From Tolypothrix sp. PCC 7910 (GTDB lineage Bacteria > Cyanobacteriota > Cyanobacteriia > Cyanobacteriales > Nostocaceae), in the NCBI RefSeq assembly GCF_011769525.1, contig NZ_CP050440.1, positions 4,899,501 through 4,963,500 of the forward strand: 64,000 nucleotides of DNA, written 5' to 3'. The notes under the pieces were generated by a model. It worked only from the letters and a program-made list of their open reading frames with translations. It searched no databases and was not told where the DNA came from. The position numbers and the translations under genes were made by a program. Shown here in pieces: positions 45,922 through 54,315 of this stretch. The stretch's first letter is position 1. The number at the start of each line of letters is the position of its first letter.

Positions 45922-45937
45922 GCATACGTACGTATGC
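45922..45937. promoter_or_regulatory. Perfect 16-bp palindrome GCATACGTACGTATGC
   Basis: An exact palindrome about 140 bases upstream of the coiled-coil protein gene at 46078 and about 100 bases past psaM. Its symmetry is typical of an operator for a dimeric regulator; no named box is recognised. Confidence 0.35.
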
Positions 45938-46077
45938 CAGGTTTATTTTTTGGCATTGAATACACGTGTAGCATTTAGCGAAAAATGAAGTAATATGGCA
46001 GCTAACTCTGGCTGTAATTATTGGAAGTCAGCTTTTTAGGCTGTTCCCTGTCAATTTACAAGGTCTCTTTTTTCATC

Positions 46078-46488
46078 ATGAACGCGATTCAACATTCTAG
46101 CCCCCCGCTACAACCGATACAAAAACGTCAAGTAGTATCTCGGCCGAAACGGCATCTTCGTCAAAGGTCTCATCAAGTTATGGCTATGGAAGTGACAGCC
46201 AAGATTGCAGTGAATATTGCGATCGCCACAGCAGCCGTTTCTGCTCTTGTGCAACTTTTGCCTTATCACTGGTTACAGCAAGAAAAATTGCGAGAAATGC
46301 GGACGGAAGTCAAGCAGATGGAAAAACGTGTGGAGATTTTGCAGACCGAGTTTAGCCGCAACTTTGATCCTTCTCAAGCGAAAAGCATTATGCAACAACA
46401 ATCATACCGATTTGACCCCAACCAACGGCAAATCGTCCTGATGAATCAAGATCAAACACCAGCATCTGGTCAAGCGGCTGGGAACTAG
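46078..46488 (+). CDS. Membrane-anchored coiled-coil protein, 136 residues
   Basis: The start is taken at ATG 46078 (MNAIQHSSPPLQPIQKRQVV). The protein has a basic N-terminal part (RPKRHLRQRSHQVM), one transmembrane helix (about 52-70), then a coiled coil (EKLREMRTEVKQMEKRVEIL). The C-terminus is Gln-rich. Basic-helix-coil proteins of this kind are conserved in cyanobacteria and have no assigned function. No partner is evident in the neighbourhood. Confidence 0.75.
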   Translation: MNAIQHSSPPLQPIQKRQVVSRPKRHLRQRSHQVMAMEVTAKIAVNIAIATAAVSALVQLLPYHWLQQEKLREMRTEVKQMEKRVEILQTEFSRNFDPSQAKSIMQQQSYRFDPNQRQIVLMNQDQTPASGQAAGN

Positions 46489-46679
46489 GGATTAGAGGCT
46501 AGGGGCTAGAAACTAGAGACTATTGTTTCACTCAGCACTCAGCACTCTTTCAAAGATATTGCCTGTTTATAGTTATTGCCGCTAAGTTGCATTATCAATT
46601 ATCTATTAGTTATTTAGTTATACAGGGTGACTATCTCCAATCAAAATTTGAGATTTTTCCAGTATTCAAAAGGACGAAT

Positions 46680-47375
46680 CTAAGCATTAGGATGCTCAGG
46701 AGATAGCAGTTCGTTTAACCAATTTTCTAGTTGTATACGTAAGCGCCAACCAATAACATTTTTTCTGCTATTGGGTAGTTGCGTCAGGGCACGACGATAG
46801 TCAGCGATCGCACAATTCCAATCTCCCCACAAATGATATGTTCTGCCTCTCTCTGCCCAGATATGACCTTCTAATTGCCCGAACAGCAGTGCGACATCAA
46901 AATTCTCAATTGCCTCCTCGTATTGCCCTAATTCGCGCCAGGTGATGCCTCGGTTAATTCTTGCCCGCACATGGCTAGGATTCAAATCGATTGCGCGATC
47001 ATAATCGGCGATCGCCGCAGCTAATTTGCCACAGGCGGCGTAATAATTGGCACGGTTATTATAAGCGCTAGCTAAACTGGGATTGATTTGTAGTGCTGTG
47101 TTGTAGTCACAAAAAGCTTTTTGCGCTTCCCCACTTTGAAAATAAATTAGCCCCCGGTTGTTGTAATCAACAGCATTTTGAGGATGACGGCGAATTAGGT
47201 GGCTGAGTAGTGCGATCGCTTTTGTGTAATCTCCTTGTTGAGCTGACTTCAAAGCACAAGAGCGGACATAGCTATCTTCTATGACTAAATCTTGAGAATT
47301 AATTGTATTATTAGATACTAAATTATATAAGTTATTTTCCTTATCCCCAAAAGCTAAGTAGGAGTTATTAGTCAT
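46680..47375 (-). CDS. TPR protein, 231 residues
   Basis: A soluble protein with about four to five tetratricopeptide repeats from residue 45, of the SEL1/TPR-1 kind: AVDYNNRGLIYFQSGEAQKA, ASAYNNRANYYAACGKLAAA, VRARINRGITWRELGQYEEA and GHIWAERGRTYHLWGDWNCA. The first 40 residues are Asn/Ser-rich and look disordered. There is no signal peptide. It probably mediates protein contacts; the partner is unknown. Confidence 0.85.
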   Translation of the reverse strand: MTNNSYLAFGDKENNLYNLVSNNTINSQDLVIEDSYVRSCALKSAQQGDYTKAIALLSHLIRRHPQNAVDYNNRGLIYFQSGEAQKAFCDYNTALQINPSLASAYNNRANYYAACGKLAAAIADYDRAIDLNPSHVRARINRGITWRELGQYEEAIENFDVALLFGQLEGHIWAERGRTYHLWGDWNCAIADYRRALTQLPNSRKNVIGWRLRIQLENWLNELLSPEHPNA

Positions 47376-48097
47376 ATTTTCCTGCCGCCTATACTCTTTT
47401 TCGTGAATTAAAATATACTTTCTATGTTGCTGCTGGTTTATCCGATATGTCAGTTATTAAGGTGTCTATAATTACTCGACTATCCAAACCTTAGCCAGTC
47501 CAAGACTTTACTTCACACAATGATCCAATCTGATCATGAATACCTCATCCTCAAGTTAAATTCCAGAAAAAGCAAATATCAATCTCAAAGACTAGTTAAT
47601 CAATTTTGAATTTCGGATTTTAGATTGACCCTGGCTATGTTTGTTAGTTAGACTCAAGAATTTCAAATTTTGGCACCACTGCGTTGTAGAAATTCTGCCC
47701 ATTGTCACAAGTGGTGTGATTTTTTGGATTTTTTCCACCTTAACCTGCTGAGGTATCTAGCCTGCTTTTCTGTAGGATTACCAAAAAAATCTCAAATAGG
47801 CAATCTAAAATCTAAAATTGGTACGCTCAAGTACAGAGAGCGACAACTTGGTAGAATGCGAACAAGCCGTTCAAATTAGGACGACGCAGAGAACACAGGA
47901 AAGTGGCGATGCAAAGAAGGCAAAAGCAACTTCTTAGCTTTGCCTTATACTACTCTGAAATTGCCCAACACGGATGAACTGTGGTAAGCATCAATTGTTG
48001 CACTGCTGTCTTAGTGTGTATACCTCTAGGCTCGCATGTTACGCTTCCTAGGTTCCAGTTTCTTAATCTGACTTTTAAGTTTTGAGACAATTTTCTT
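47376..48097. other. 720-base intergenic region with hairpins
   Basis: No convincing gene. A hairpin at 47917-47946 pairs AAGGCAAAAGC with GCTTTGCCTT, with one bulge. CACCACT near 47671 pairs with AGTGGTG near 47709 and is followed by TGATTTTTT, a possible weak terminator. A plus-strand frame at 47670-47879 crosses repeats and is rejected. The region may contain a small RNA, but there is no recognisable consensus. Confidence 0.35.
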
Positions 48098-48562
48098 ATG
48101 ACAATTGCAATTTCTTATCCCAATGCCTCGGATCTCACGGCTGATGATTACATTGTCATCGGCTTGGCAACCTGCTTTGTCAAGGAAGATGGAGAAATTC
48201 ATCAAATTGAAGTTATTGAACCTATTCCCTCTGCAGCTTTGGAAGCAGTGATGAAAGGTATTCCCACATCATACAAGTTTGCTTATGCGACAACTTTAGG
48301 TTCTGTATTCACCGGGGATCAACTTTTATTACCTACAGGCTTCCCCGAATCAGCTCAATTTGGGGATGAGTTTATACCCCGCTTGTTTGCGGCCTCTCGG
48401 ACTTACAAGCGTCGTGAAAGTGCAAAATCTTTAATTCCTTTGGGTACAACCTACACAGATTTAAAATATTCCACTGAGCGTAAACGGATACTAAATGCTG
48501 CCAGAGTAGTTACTAAAGACGATAACGTTAAACAGCACTCCCATACACACAAGGTTTTGTAA
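48098..48562 (+). CDS. Conserved-looking hypothetical protein, 154 residues
   Basis: A soluble protein (MTIAISYPNASDLTADDYIV...) with an ATCFVKEDGEIHQIEVIEPIP beta segment, a Gly/Phe-rich centre (GDQLLLPTGFPESAQFGDEF), and a basic C-terminus ending in the His-rich QHSHTHKVL. I do not recognise a domain. The well-formed composition and lack of repeats suggest a real gene. A metal-binding tail is a possibility but not shown. Confidence 0.65.
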   Translation: MTIAISYPNASDLTADDYIVIGLATCFVKEDGEIHQIEVIEPIPSAALEAVMKGIPTSYKFAYATTLGSVFTGDQLLLPTGFPESAQFGDEFIPRLFAASRTYKRRESAKSLIPLGTTYTDLKYSTERKRILNAARVVTKDDNVKQHSHTHKVL

Positions 48563-48888
48563 GAAGAGTTTAAGGGTTAATCAATTTTGGATTTTGGATT
48601 TTGGATTTTAGATTAACCCCATGCACGCCACTTGCAACAAGCGGGTGAACCCGTCTACTGCAGTGGCTTATGAATGCAGGAGCTTTAATTAAAAATTTTG
48701 GATGCGTGGATTTATTCGACAAATTAATTTACTTACTCGAGACCTGTTTAAATTTTAAATCTTCTCCTGGTGGAGAGGCTGCGCCAACAATCCAAAATTT
48801 AAAATCTAAAATCTAAAATTCGGTCAAGGGTCAAATTTTCTGTTGTTTACCTTGTCCCCAATCCCCAGCCCCCAGTCCCTAGTGCTAT
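48563..48888. repeat. STRR-type repeats forming long inverted arms
   Basis: TTTTGGATTTTGGATTTTGG-type heptamers (48586-48614) and the complementary CCAAAATTTAAAATCTAAAATC series (48791-48821) lie about 180 bases apart and could pair. Between them is ordinary AT-rich sequence. Pyrimidine-rich CCCCAATCCCC units end the stretch. Confidence 0.5.
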
Positions 48889-49380
48889 TCATCGGTAATT
48901 TGTAAATTGCAAAGCTACTGGTAAGTCTTCTTGCTTCAAGCGTTGAATGACAGCTTGTAAATCATCTTTAGATTTTGCAGTTACGCGTACTGCATCACCT
49001 TGAATCGAGGCTTGGATCTTTTTAAATTCGTCTCGAATCAGTTTAGAAATTTGTTTGGCAATGTCTTGACTAATGCCTTTTTTGAGTTTGATTTCTTGGC
49101 GTACACGATTACCACTAGCTGATTCAACTGTGCCAAAATCAAAGATTTTTTGAGAGAGATTACGTTTAGCAGCTTTTTCCCGCAGAATATTTTGCACTGC
49201 GTCTAAAGTAAACTCACTATCGGTATTGACATCAATACTTTGCTCACCTAACTCAACAGTAGTGGCAGTATCTTTGAGGTCGTAACGGCCTTTAATTTCT
49301 CGTACAACTTGATCGACAGCGTTGACCAATTCTTGGCGGTCAAAGTCACTCACAATGTCAAAAGAAAAAGTAGAAGCCAT
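48889..49380 (-). CDS. yajQ: YajQ family cyclic di-GMP-binding protein
   Basis: A 163-residue YajQ/XC_3703-type protein ([24 protein letters not shown] and [20 protein letters not shown]). The family binds c-di-GMP in some bacteria and can act on transcription or RNA. Two similar RNP-like domains are visible in its length. Length is normal. Monocistronic. Confidence 0.95.
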   Translation of the reverse strand: MASTFSFDIVSDFDRQELVNAVDQVVREIKGRYDLKDTATTVELGEQSIDVNTDSEFTLDAVQNILREKAAKRNLSQKIFDFGTVESASGNRVRQEIKLKKGISQDIAKQISKLIRDEFKKIQASIQGDAVRVTAKSKDDLQAVIQRLKQEDLPVALQFTNYR

Positions 49381-49622
49381 AGCAAATGTTGGGTTTTAGA
49401 TGTTGGATTCAGGATGAGTCAATGGGGAATTGCGACCCTTCTCTTTACCCCTCGTTTGCGATCGCACATAAAACGACAGCAGAAACAGGCGGTTGTAATA
49501 GCGTCATCAACCCAATCAATAAGTAGCATTAATTTAAGGTTATGGGCAATAGAACCTATTACCCATTAACCATGAGTAGTTTCTTTTCTTTATAATTACA
49601 CCCACGGAAACTCGGCCTCACA

Positions 49623-50126
49623 TTAGTCAAAGTAGAAAAGTGTTACTACTTTTCTCTGTTCTTCTGCATCTTTACAAGTTTGTAGCAGAGTGCGACTGTC
49701 GTGAAAAGCAAAGCAAATGAGTTGCTGACAGCGGGAAATTATCTCCTTATTGCAAATGTAGCTCGCTTCGGCAAGAGACAGATTATCGTTACTGGGATTT
49801 TCTACCAGGTGCATTACCTGTTCTAATTGCTGGCGCGATTCATTGGGTTGGCGATCTAGACTTTGGGGTAGAATCACCGTTAACAAATTGGGGTCAGCTC
49901 GCATTGCGCCTTTAATGGCAGCTGAATTGGTACCTGTAGCCCCAGAAGTGATGACTCGATTGCCTGATAAGACTAAGGCGTAAGTCATCATTTCAATCAG
50001 AGTTTGATGCGTAATGGGGACATGACGGGAACCCAGCAAAGCAATTCTTTTAGAACCTGTTTGCTGGATTGTCGCCAGTTCTTGCGCTAATGTATCGAGG
50101 TTAATGAGGTCTATTGACTGGCTCAA
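49623..50126 (-). CDS. DprA/LOG-like Rossmann protein (DNA recombination-mediator A type)
   Basis: A 167-residue protein with a Rossmann-like core resembling DprA and LOG-family proteins: RIALLGSRHVPITHQTLI, VLSGNRVITSGATGTNSAAIKGAM, VILPQSLDRQP and EISRCQQLICFAFHDSRTL. It lacks the full DprA extensions, so a role in DNA uptake or recombination is possible but unproven; nucleotide hydrolysis as in LOG proteins is an alternative. It is monocistronic. Confidence 0.75.
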   Translation of the reverse strand: MSQSIDLINLDTLAQELATIQQTGSKRIALLGSRHVPITHQTLIEMMTYALVLSGNRVITSGATGTNSAAIKGAMRADPNLLTVILPQSLDRQPNESRQQLEQVMHLVENPSNDNLSLAEASYICNKEIISRCQQLICFAFHDSRTLLQTCKDAEEQRKVVTLFYFD

Positions 50127-50272
50127 AGATGGACTGGATGAGATTAAACGACCCAGCTATTTTACCAAACAGAGGGTAAGTGCGAAGCCAACTTAAGTTA
50201 GATTTTGCTACAATTTCTAGATAATTTAAGGTCATTTGGCATTTGGTGTCGGGGTTTGGGGTTTGTCAAGAG

Positions 50273-50292
50273 AGACGCGATTAATCGCGTCT
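50273..50292. repeat. Dispersed 20-bp perfect palindrome, copy 2
   Basis: AGACGCGATTAATCGCGTCT, identical to copies at 44269 and 61972, in the gap upstream of the DprA-like gene. Confidence 0.75.
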
Positions 50293-50360
50293 GTACAAGA
50301 GTCAAGAGTCAAAGGTTATTAGTTATTTCTCTTTTATCCCCAATCCCCAGTACCCCAACC

Positions 50361-51455
50361 CTAAGGTAAAGCTGCTGCGGGGCTTAACCCAAGTTTGGAT
50401 AATAAGCGTTCTAAGTCAAAATGCTCGCTCATCAACTGACGGATGCAGTGAACCTTTAGCGGTTCATGAACACGTACTTGTCCAAAAGTGCGGTCAACAA
50501 TTTCTACAGTGGTGAGTGTATCTAAATCAACCGATAAAATGGGGATTTCTAGTTCTTCAGCACGACTGAGGATGAACGGGGGAGGAGGTAATTGTCCAGT
50601 GAGAATGAGGCATTGGGTAGAAGTTTCCAATGCTGCTTGCTGAATTTCTACACGATCCCCACCTGTAACTACTGCCATATTTCGACGTTTGCGGAAATAT
50701 TTGACAGCAGCGTTCACATTCATCGCGCCAATGGCTAGGCTTTCTACCATTAAATCGAGGCGATCGCTACCACAAAGAATGTCAGCCTTTAGCTGCTTGA
50801 CCAGTTCTCCAACGCTCACACTGCGTAGCACATCATGTTTTGGTAGCATAGCCAATACAGGAATTCCCTGCTGTTCTAAAAACGGCCGCACAACATTAGT
50901 TACCGATTCTAGTTGTTCGCTAGGGATATCATTGAGTACAACGCCAATTAAGCGATCGCCTATTCGCTGTTTTGCAGATAAAAGTGGCTCAACTGAAACT
51001 AGAGATTTATAGCGTGCTACTAATAACACAGCAGCATCTAAGACATTGGCCACTTGCAGCAAAGATAAGTCAAACAACTTTCCTTCTTCCAAATCACCAG
51101 GCCCCTCTAGCAACACCAAATCTCCTTTGGACATTTGCAAATATTGCTGCAATAGGGACTGCTGATAATTGGTTTTGTCTTCGCCAACTAAGCGTTTTTG
51201 CACACTGGCTTCATCTAAAGCCAGTATTGGTAGCGCAACACGATTTTCTGGCAAGTTAAGGCTATGAGCAATGAACTGGACATCTTCCTCAAATACATTA
51301 CCAACAGATACATTCCAACAAGTACCTAATGGTTTGCCGTAGGAAATATCCAGTCCTGTTTGCTGTAACTGATAAGACAAACCTAGAACTGTAGCAGATT
51401 TACCACTGTAAGTTTCAGTTGATCCAATCAGCAAATATTTCGCGGATTTTGGCAC
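50361..51455 (-). CDS. BioD-like P-loop protein with DRTGG domain (phosphotransacetylase-like N-terminal family)
   Basis: A 364-residue protein: an N-terminal dethiobiotin synthetase/cobyrinate synthase-like P-loop domain (LLIGSTETYSGKSATVLGLS, LVLLEGPGDLEEG, VLLVARYKS, GVVLNDIPSEQ) and a C-terminal DRTGG domain (FRKRRNMAVVTGGDRVEIQQAAL, CLILTGQLPPPPF, DLDTLTTVEIVDR). The same pair forms the N-terminus of long phosphotransacetylases, but no acetyltransferase domain follows, so it is likely a regulatory or scaffold relative. Start has AGGAGTGC upstream. Role unknown. Confidence 0.85.
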   Translation of the reverse strand: MPKSAKYLLIGSTETYSGKSATVLGLSYQLQQTGLDISYGKPLGTCWNVSVGNVFEEDVQFIAHSLNLPENRVALPILALDEASVQKRLVGEDKTNYQQSLLQQYLQMSKGDLVLLEGPGDLEEGKLFDLSLLQVANVLDAAVLLVARYKSLVSVEPLLSAKQRIGDRLIGVVLNDIPSEQLESVTNVVRPFLEQQGIPVLAMLPKHDVLRSVSVGELVKQLKADILCGSDRLDLMVESLAIGAMNVNAAVKYFRKRRNMAVVTGGDRVEIQQAALETSTQCLILTGQLPPPPFILSRAEELEIPILSVDLDTLTTVEIVDRTFGQVRVHEPLKVHCIRQLMSEHFDLERLLSKLGLSPAAALP

Positions 51456-51663
51456 ACATGCACTCCTAAATTCAAAAGGAAGTAGAACCCAGCTTGGTGT
51501 TTCCTAATTTTAGGTCGAACTTAGCCATCGCTGTTGTTACAAACCTTAGTTACAGGAGTGAATGTCCAAATACTAAAGTGGATGAGTGGTTCACACAAGA
51601 TCTTTTTTTAGTGATATGGCTAGTAATATCTATTAATGAGAGAATTTTTAGGTTACTCCTGAT

Positions 51664-52038
51664 TTATTCATCGATACGCAGCAGCTTACGATAAAAGGCT
51701 TGAGAAAAATCAGTGGTGCGATTGCGTTTATAGTTATCCATCAGTTCGATTAAATAAGTTATAAACTCCGAATTAACCATCATTACTTCATAACTCAGAT
51801 CGGCATCACCTTGAAACTGCATTCGGCAACGCGTTAAATCTGAAGGGAGGGTAACAACATTCCATGTGGCTACAAAGGGAATAGCTTCGCTAGCCTCTAT
51901 TTTGCGGTGTCCTTCCAAAACGCCTTTTTGATAAAGGCTGATGGCATAGGGTAAGAAATTCCGCTTGTTACCTTGAATATATGGTAAATAAACACTTGCT
52001 TGTTGCTGGCTAGCTGGCTGGAGTTGCTCAATAGACAT
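51664..52038 (-). CDS. ebsA: Probable type IV pilus biogenesis protein EbsA
   Basis: A 124-residue protein (MSIEQLQPASQQQASVYLPY..., LPYAISLYQKGVLEGHRKIE, FVATWNVVTLPSDLTRCRMQ). I match it from memory to cyanobacterial EbsA, a soluble partner of PilB in type IV pilus assembly and biofilm self-suppression. It is a conserved, small, cytoplasmic protein. No other pil gene is in the window. Confidence is limited by lack of a search. Confidence 0.65.
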   Translation of the reverse strand: MSIEQLQPASQQQASVYLPYIQGNKRNFLPYAISLYQKGVLEGHRKIEASEAIPFVATWNVVTLPSDLTRCRMQFQGDADLSYEVMMVNSEFITYLIELMDNYKRNRTTDFSQAFYRKLLRIDE

Positions 52039-52832
52039 CGTTAAATGCTCCTCAAGTTATGTAAAAGTAACTAGGTATAAGAAATTGGGATAAAGAAGCT
52101 GAGTCCCCAGATTCCTGCACCCCAGTCCCTAGTTATGGAGTGTCTGATAGGGCGGGAAACTCCGACCTTGGTGGTATTTGCTAACGCTAAGACTGTTGTT
52201 AGCTAGGGATATCAGTTGGTTTCAATACTCAGTATTCCCAAAAAATTTTCGCGATCACCGAACCTCTATTTGCTGTGTACACAGCATTGGGATCTTTTTG
52301 TTTTAAATATGCTGGATTTTGACATTACCAGCCTCTACATAGAAATTTGGGACTAGGTGAATAGTAGGGATGGCACTATTCAATTTATGACTACTTAAAA
52401 AAAATTAATGATACATCCTCAAGTTGTTAACAGTACCCTAACCTTCAGTCGTCACTTGAATTTTGCCTCACCACTTAATTCCGCGCAAAGTTACTGTTAA
52501 GAAATGTGTGAATGTCAGGTACAATAGGGCCGCATTGGCTTTTATAGAAGCTGAGAGCAATAACAGTCAAAAATCTCGTCTACCTAAAGGTAGATGCTGT
52601 GATTGCGATTGATCTTAACAACTAGCTGTTGCTACTTGGCGATCGCTGTGCCTAAACCAGATTTGCCATCAGGAGGCAATTCTCCTAGCTCGATTTTGAG
52701 TGAGAAGCGGCGGAAAACTACTGCCATTCTCAGGCTAGCTCAACGTTTCTCAAGGTTGTACAGTTTGGTGTTACCTGATTCTCAGCTTCTTTATTGGCTT
52801 AGACAAATAGTGGTTTTGGAATCAAGTAACCT
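52039..52832. other. 790-base intergenic region between ebsA and the GT2 gene
   Basis: Divergent promoter region. A perfect 16-bp palindrome TGCTGTGTACACAGCA is at 52271-52286 and resembles a CRP-type half-site pair. A TACAAT near 52520 may be a -10 box for the rightward gene. A hairpin TCTACCTAAAGGTAGA lies near 52578-52593. An open frame at 52603-52932 is rejected as a shadow. No RNA family is recognised. Confidence 0.35.
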
Positions 52833-54236
52833 ATGCCAGCGAATTTCTGGCCCGAAGAAGATTCTAGCAACGAGCTGGCTCCGCTCAACTCTCTGTTGTC
52901 TGACCTCTCAGCAACCGAGGAGTCAATCGTAGAGACAGACCCTTTGTTTCTACCATTCCGGTTTCAAGGACGCAGACGCAAAGCAGCTCTAGTTTTGACT
53001 ATAGTTTGGAGTAGCACGATCGCGCTGCATTTAGTTTCCTGGGGTTCTTTGTTCGTACTGGGACTGACCACTATTCTAGGTATTCACGCTCTGGAGGTGG
53101 TATTTACCCGACCGCGCCGTCACCCCAAAAAGATAGAGGGAGAATTACCTTCTGTATCTATATTGGTAGCAGCGAAGAATGAGGAAGCAGTAATTGGCAG
53201 ATTAGTCAAGAGTCTTTGCAGTTTGGATTATCCAGATGGCAAGTACGAACTATGGGTCATTGACGATAACAGCAGCGATCGCACACCCCAGTTATTAACA
53301 GAACTGGCCAAAGAATATAAACAACTAAAAACTTTCAGACGTTCAGCACAAGCAACTGGTGGTAAGTCTGGCGCATTAAATCAAGTGCTACCACTAACTA
53401 AAGGCGAAATTATCGCCGTGTTTGATGCTGATGCTCAAGTCTCACCAGAGTTGTTGCACCAGGTAGTACCTTTATTTCAAAGAGAACAGGTAGGGGCGGT
53501 GCAAGTGCGAAAAGCGATCGCCAATGCCAAAGAGAATTTTTGGACTAAAGGTCAAATGGCAGAAATGGCCGTTGATACCTATTTTCAGCAACAGCGGACA
53601 GCGCTGGGTGGGATTGGCGAACTGCGCGGTAACGGTCAATTTGTCCGGCGTGCAGCCTTAGAAAGTTGTGGGGGTTGGAATGAAGAAACCATCACCGACG
53701 ATTTAGACTTGACGCTGCGCCTACATTTGGACAATTGGGATATTGAGTGTGTCTTCTCGCCAGCCGTAGAAGAAGAAGGTGTGACCAATGCGATCGCACT
53801 TTGGCATCAGCGCAACCGTTGGGCAGAAGGTGGATATCAGCGCTATTTAGATTACTGGGATTTGCTGCTCAAAAATCGCCTAGGAACCCGAAAAACCTGG
53901 GATTTATTGAGCTTTATGCTCATTATGTATATTTTACCGACAGCAGCGATACCAGATTTATTAATGGCGATCGCCCTTCATCGTCCCCCCATCTTCGGCC
54001 CGATTACTGGTTTGTCTGTATCTCTCTCAGTCATCGGTATGTTGACTGGTTTGAAGCGGATACATCAAGGGCAAAAATTCCAGTTTTCTACATATTTAGT
54101 GTTACTGCTGCAAACTTTACGTGGCACCTTATATATGTTCCACTGGTTTGTCGTCATGAGCAGTACCACCGCTCGGATGTCATTCCGTCCCAAACGCCTG
54201 AAATGGGTGAAAACTGTACATACAGGGGTGGAATAA
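52833..54236 (+). CDS. GT2 glycosyltransferase, probable monoglucosyldiacylglycerol synthase
   Basis: A 467-residue membrane glycosyltransferase of family 2. It has a helical N-terminal anchor (about 49-90) and an inverting catalytic domain: VSILVAAKNEEAVIG, WVIDDNSSDRTPQ, IAVFDADAQVSP, ETITDDLDLTLRL and the QRNRWAEGG (QxxRW) motif. C-terminal membrane helices follow. Layout and length fit the cyanobacterial enzyme that makes monoglucosyldiacylglycerol from UDP-glucose and diacylglycerol, the first step to thylakoid galactolipids (Sll1377/MgdA type). Other GT2 synthases of polysaccharides are alternatives. The start at 52833 is retained; no strong ribosome binding site is visible. Confidence 0.75.
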   Translation: MPANFWPEEDSSNELAPLNSLLSDLSATEESIVETDPLFLPFRFQGRRRKAALVLTIVWSSTIALHLVSWGSLFVLGLTTILGIHALEVVFTRPRRHPKKIEGELPSVSILVAAKNEEAVIGRLVKSLCSLDYPDGKYELWVIDDNSSDRTPQLLTELAKEYKQLKTFRRSAQATGGKSGALNQVLPLTKGEIIAVFDADAQVSPELLHQVVPLFQREQVGAVQVRKAIANAKENFWTKGQMAEMAVDTYFQQQRTALGGIGELRGNGQFVRRAALESCGGWNEETITDDLDLTLRLHLDNWDIECVFSPAVEEEGVTNAIALWHQRNRWAEGGYQRYLDYWDLLLKNRLGTRKTWDLLSFMLIMYILPTAAIPDLLMAIALHRPPIFGPITGLSVSLSVIGMLTGLKRIHQGQKFQFSTYLVLLLQTLRGTLYMFHWFVVMSSTTARMSFRPKRLKWVKTVHTGVE

Positions 54237-54237
54237 A

Positions 54238-54305
54238 AATGGGGCATGGGGCATAGGGCATTGGTAATTGGTAATGGGAATGTATTACCTTGTCCCCTTG
54301 TCCCT
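54238..54305. repeat. STRR repeats between convergent genes
   Basis: GGGGCATGGGGCATAGGGCATT and GGTAATTGGTAATGGG units between the GT2 gene and dnaX. Confidence 0.65.
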
Positions 54306-54315
54306 TTCTGCTTCT

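Noticed and set aside
47670-47879. 69-residue open frame in the 47.4-48.1 kb gap
   Set aside because: It runs across repeat-type sequence (CAATCTAAAATCTAAAATTGG) and has no protein-like composition.
52603-52932. 109-residue open frame upstream of the GT2 gene
   Set aside because: It overlaps the GT2 start by 100 bases in another frame, has no ribosome binding site and its product shows no domain. The GT2 frame is clearly coding.
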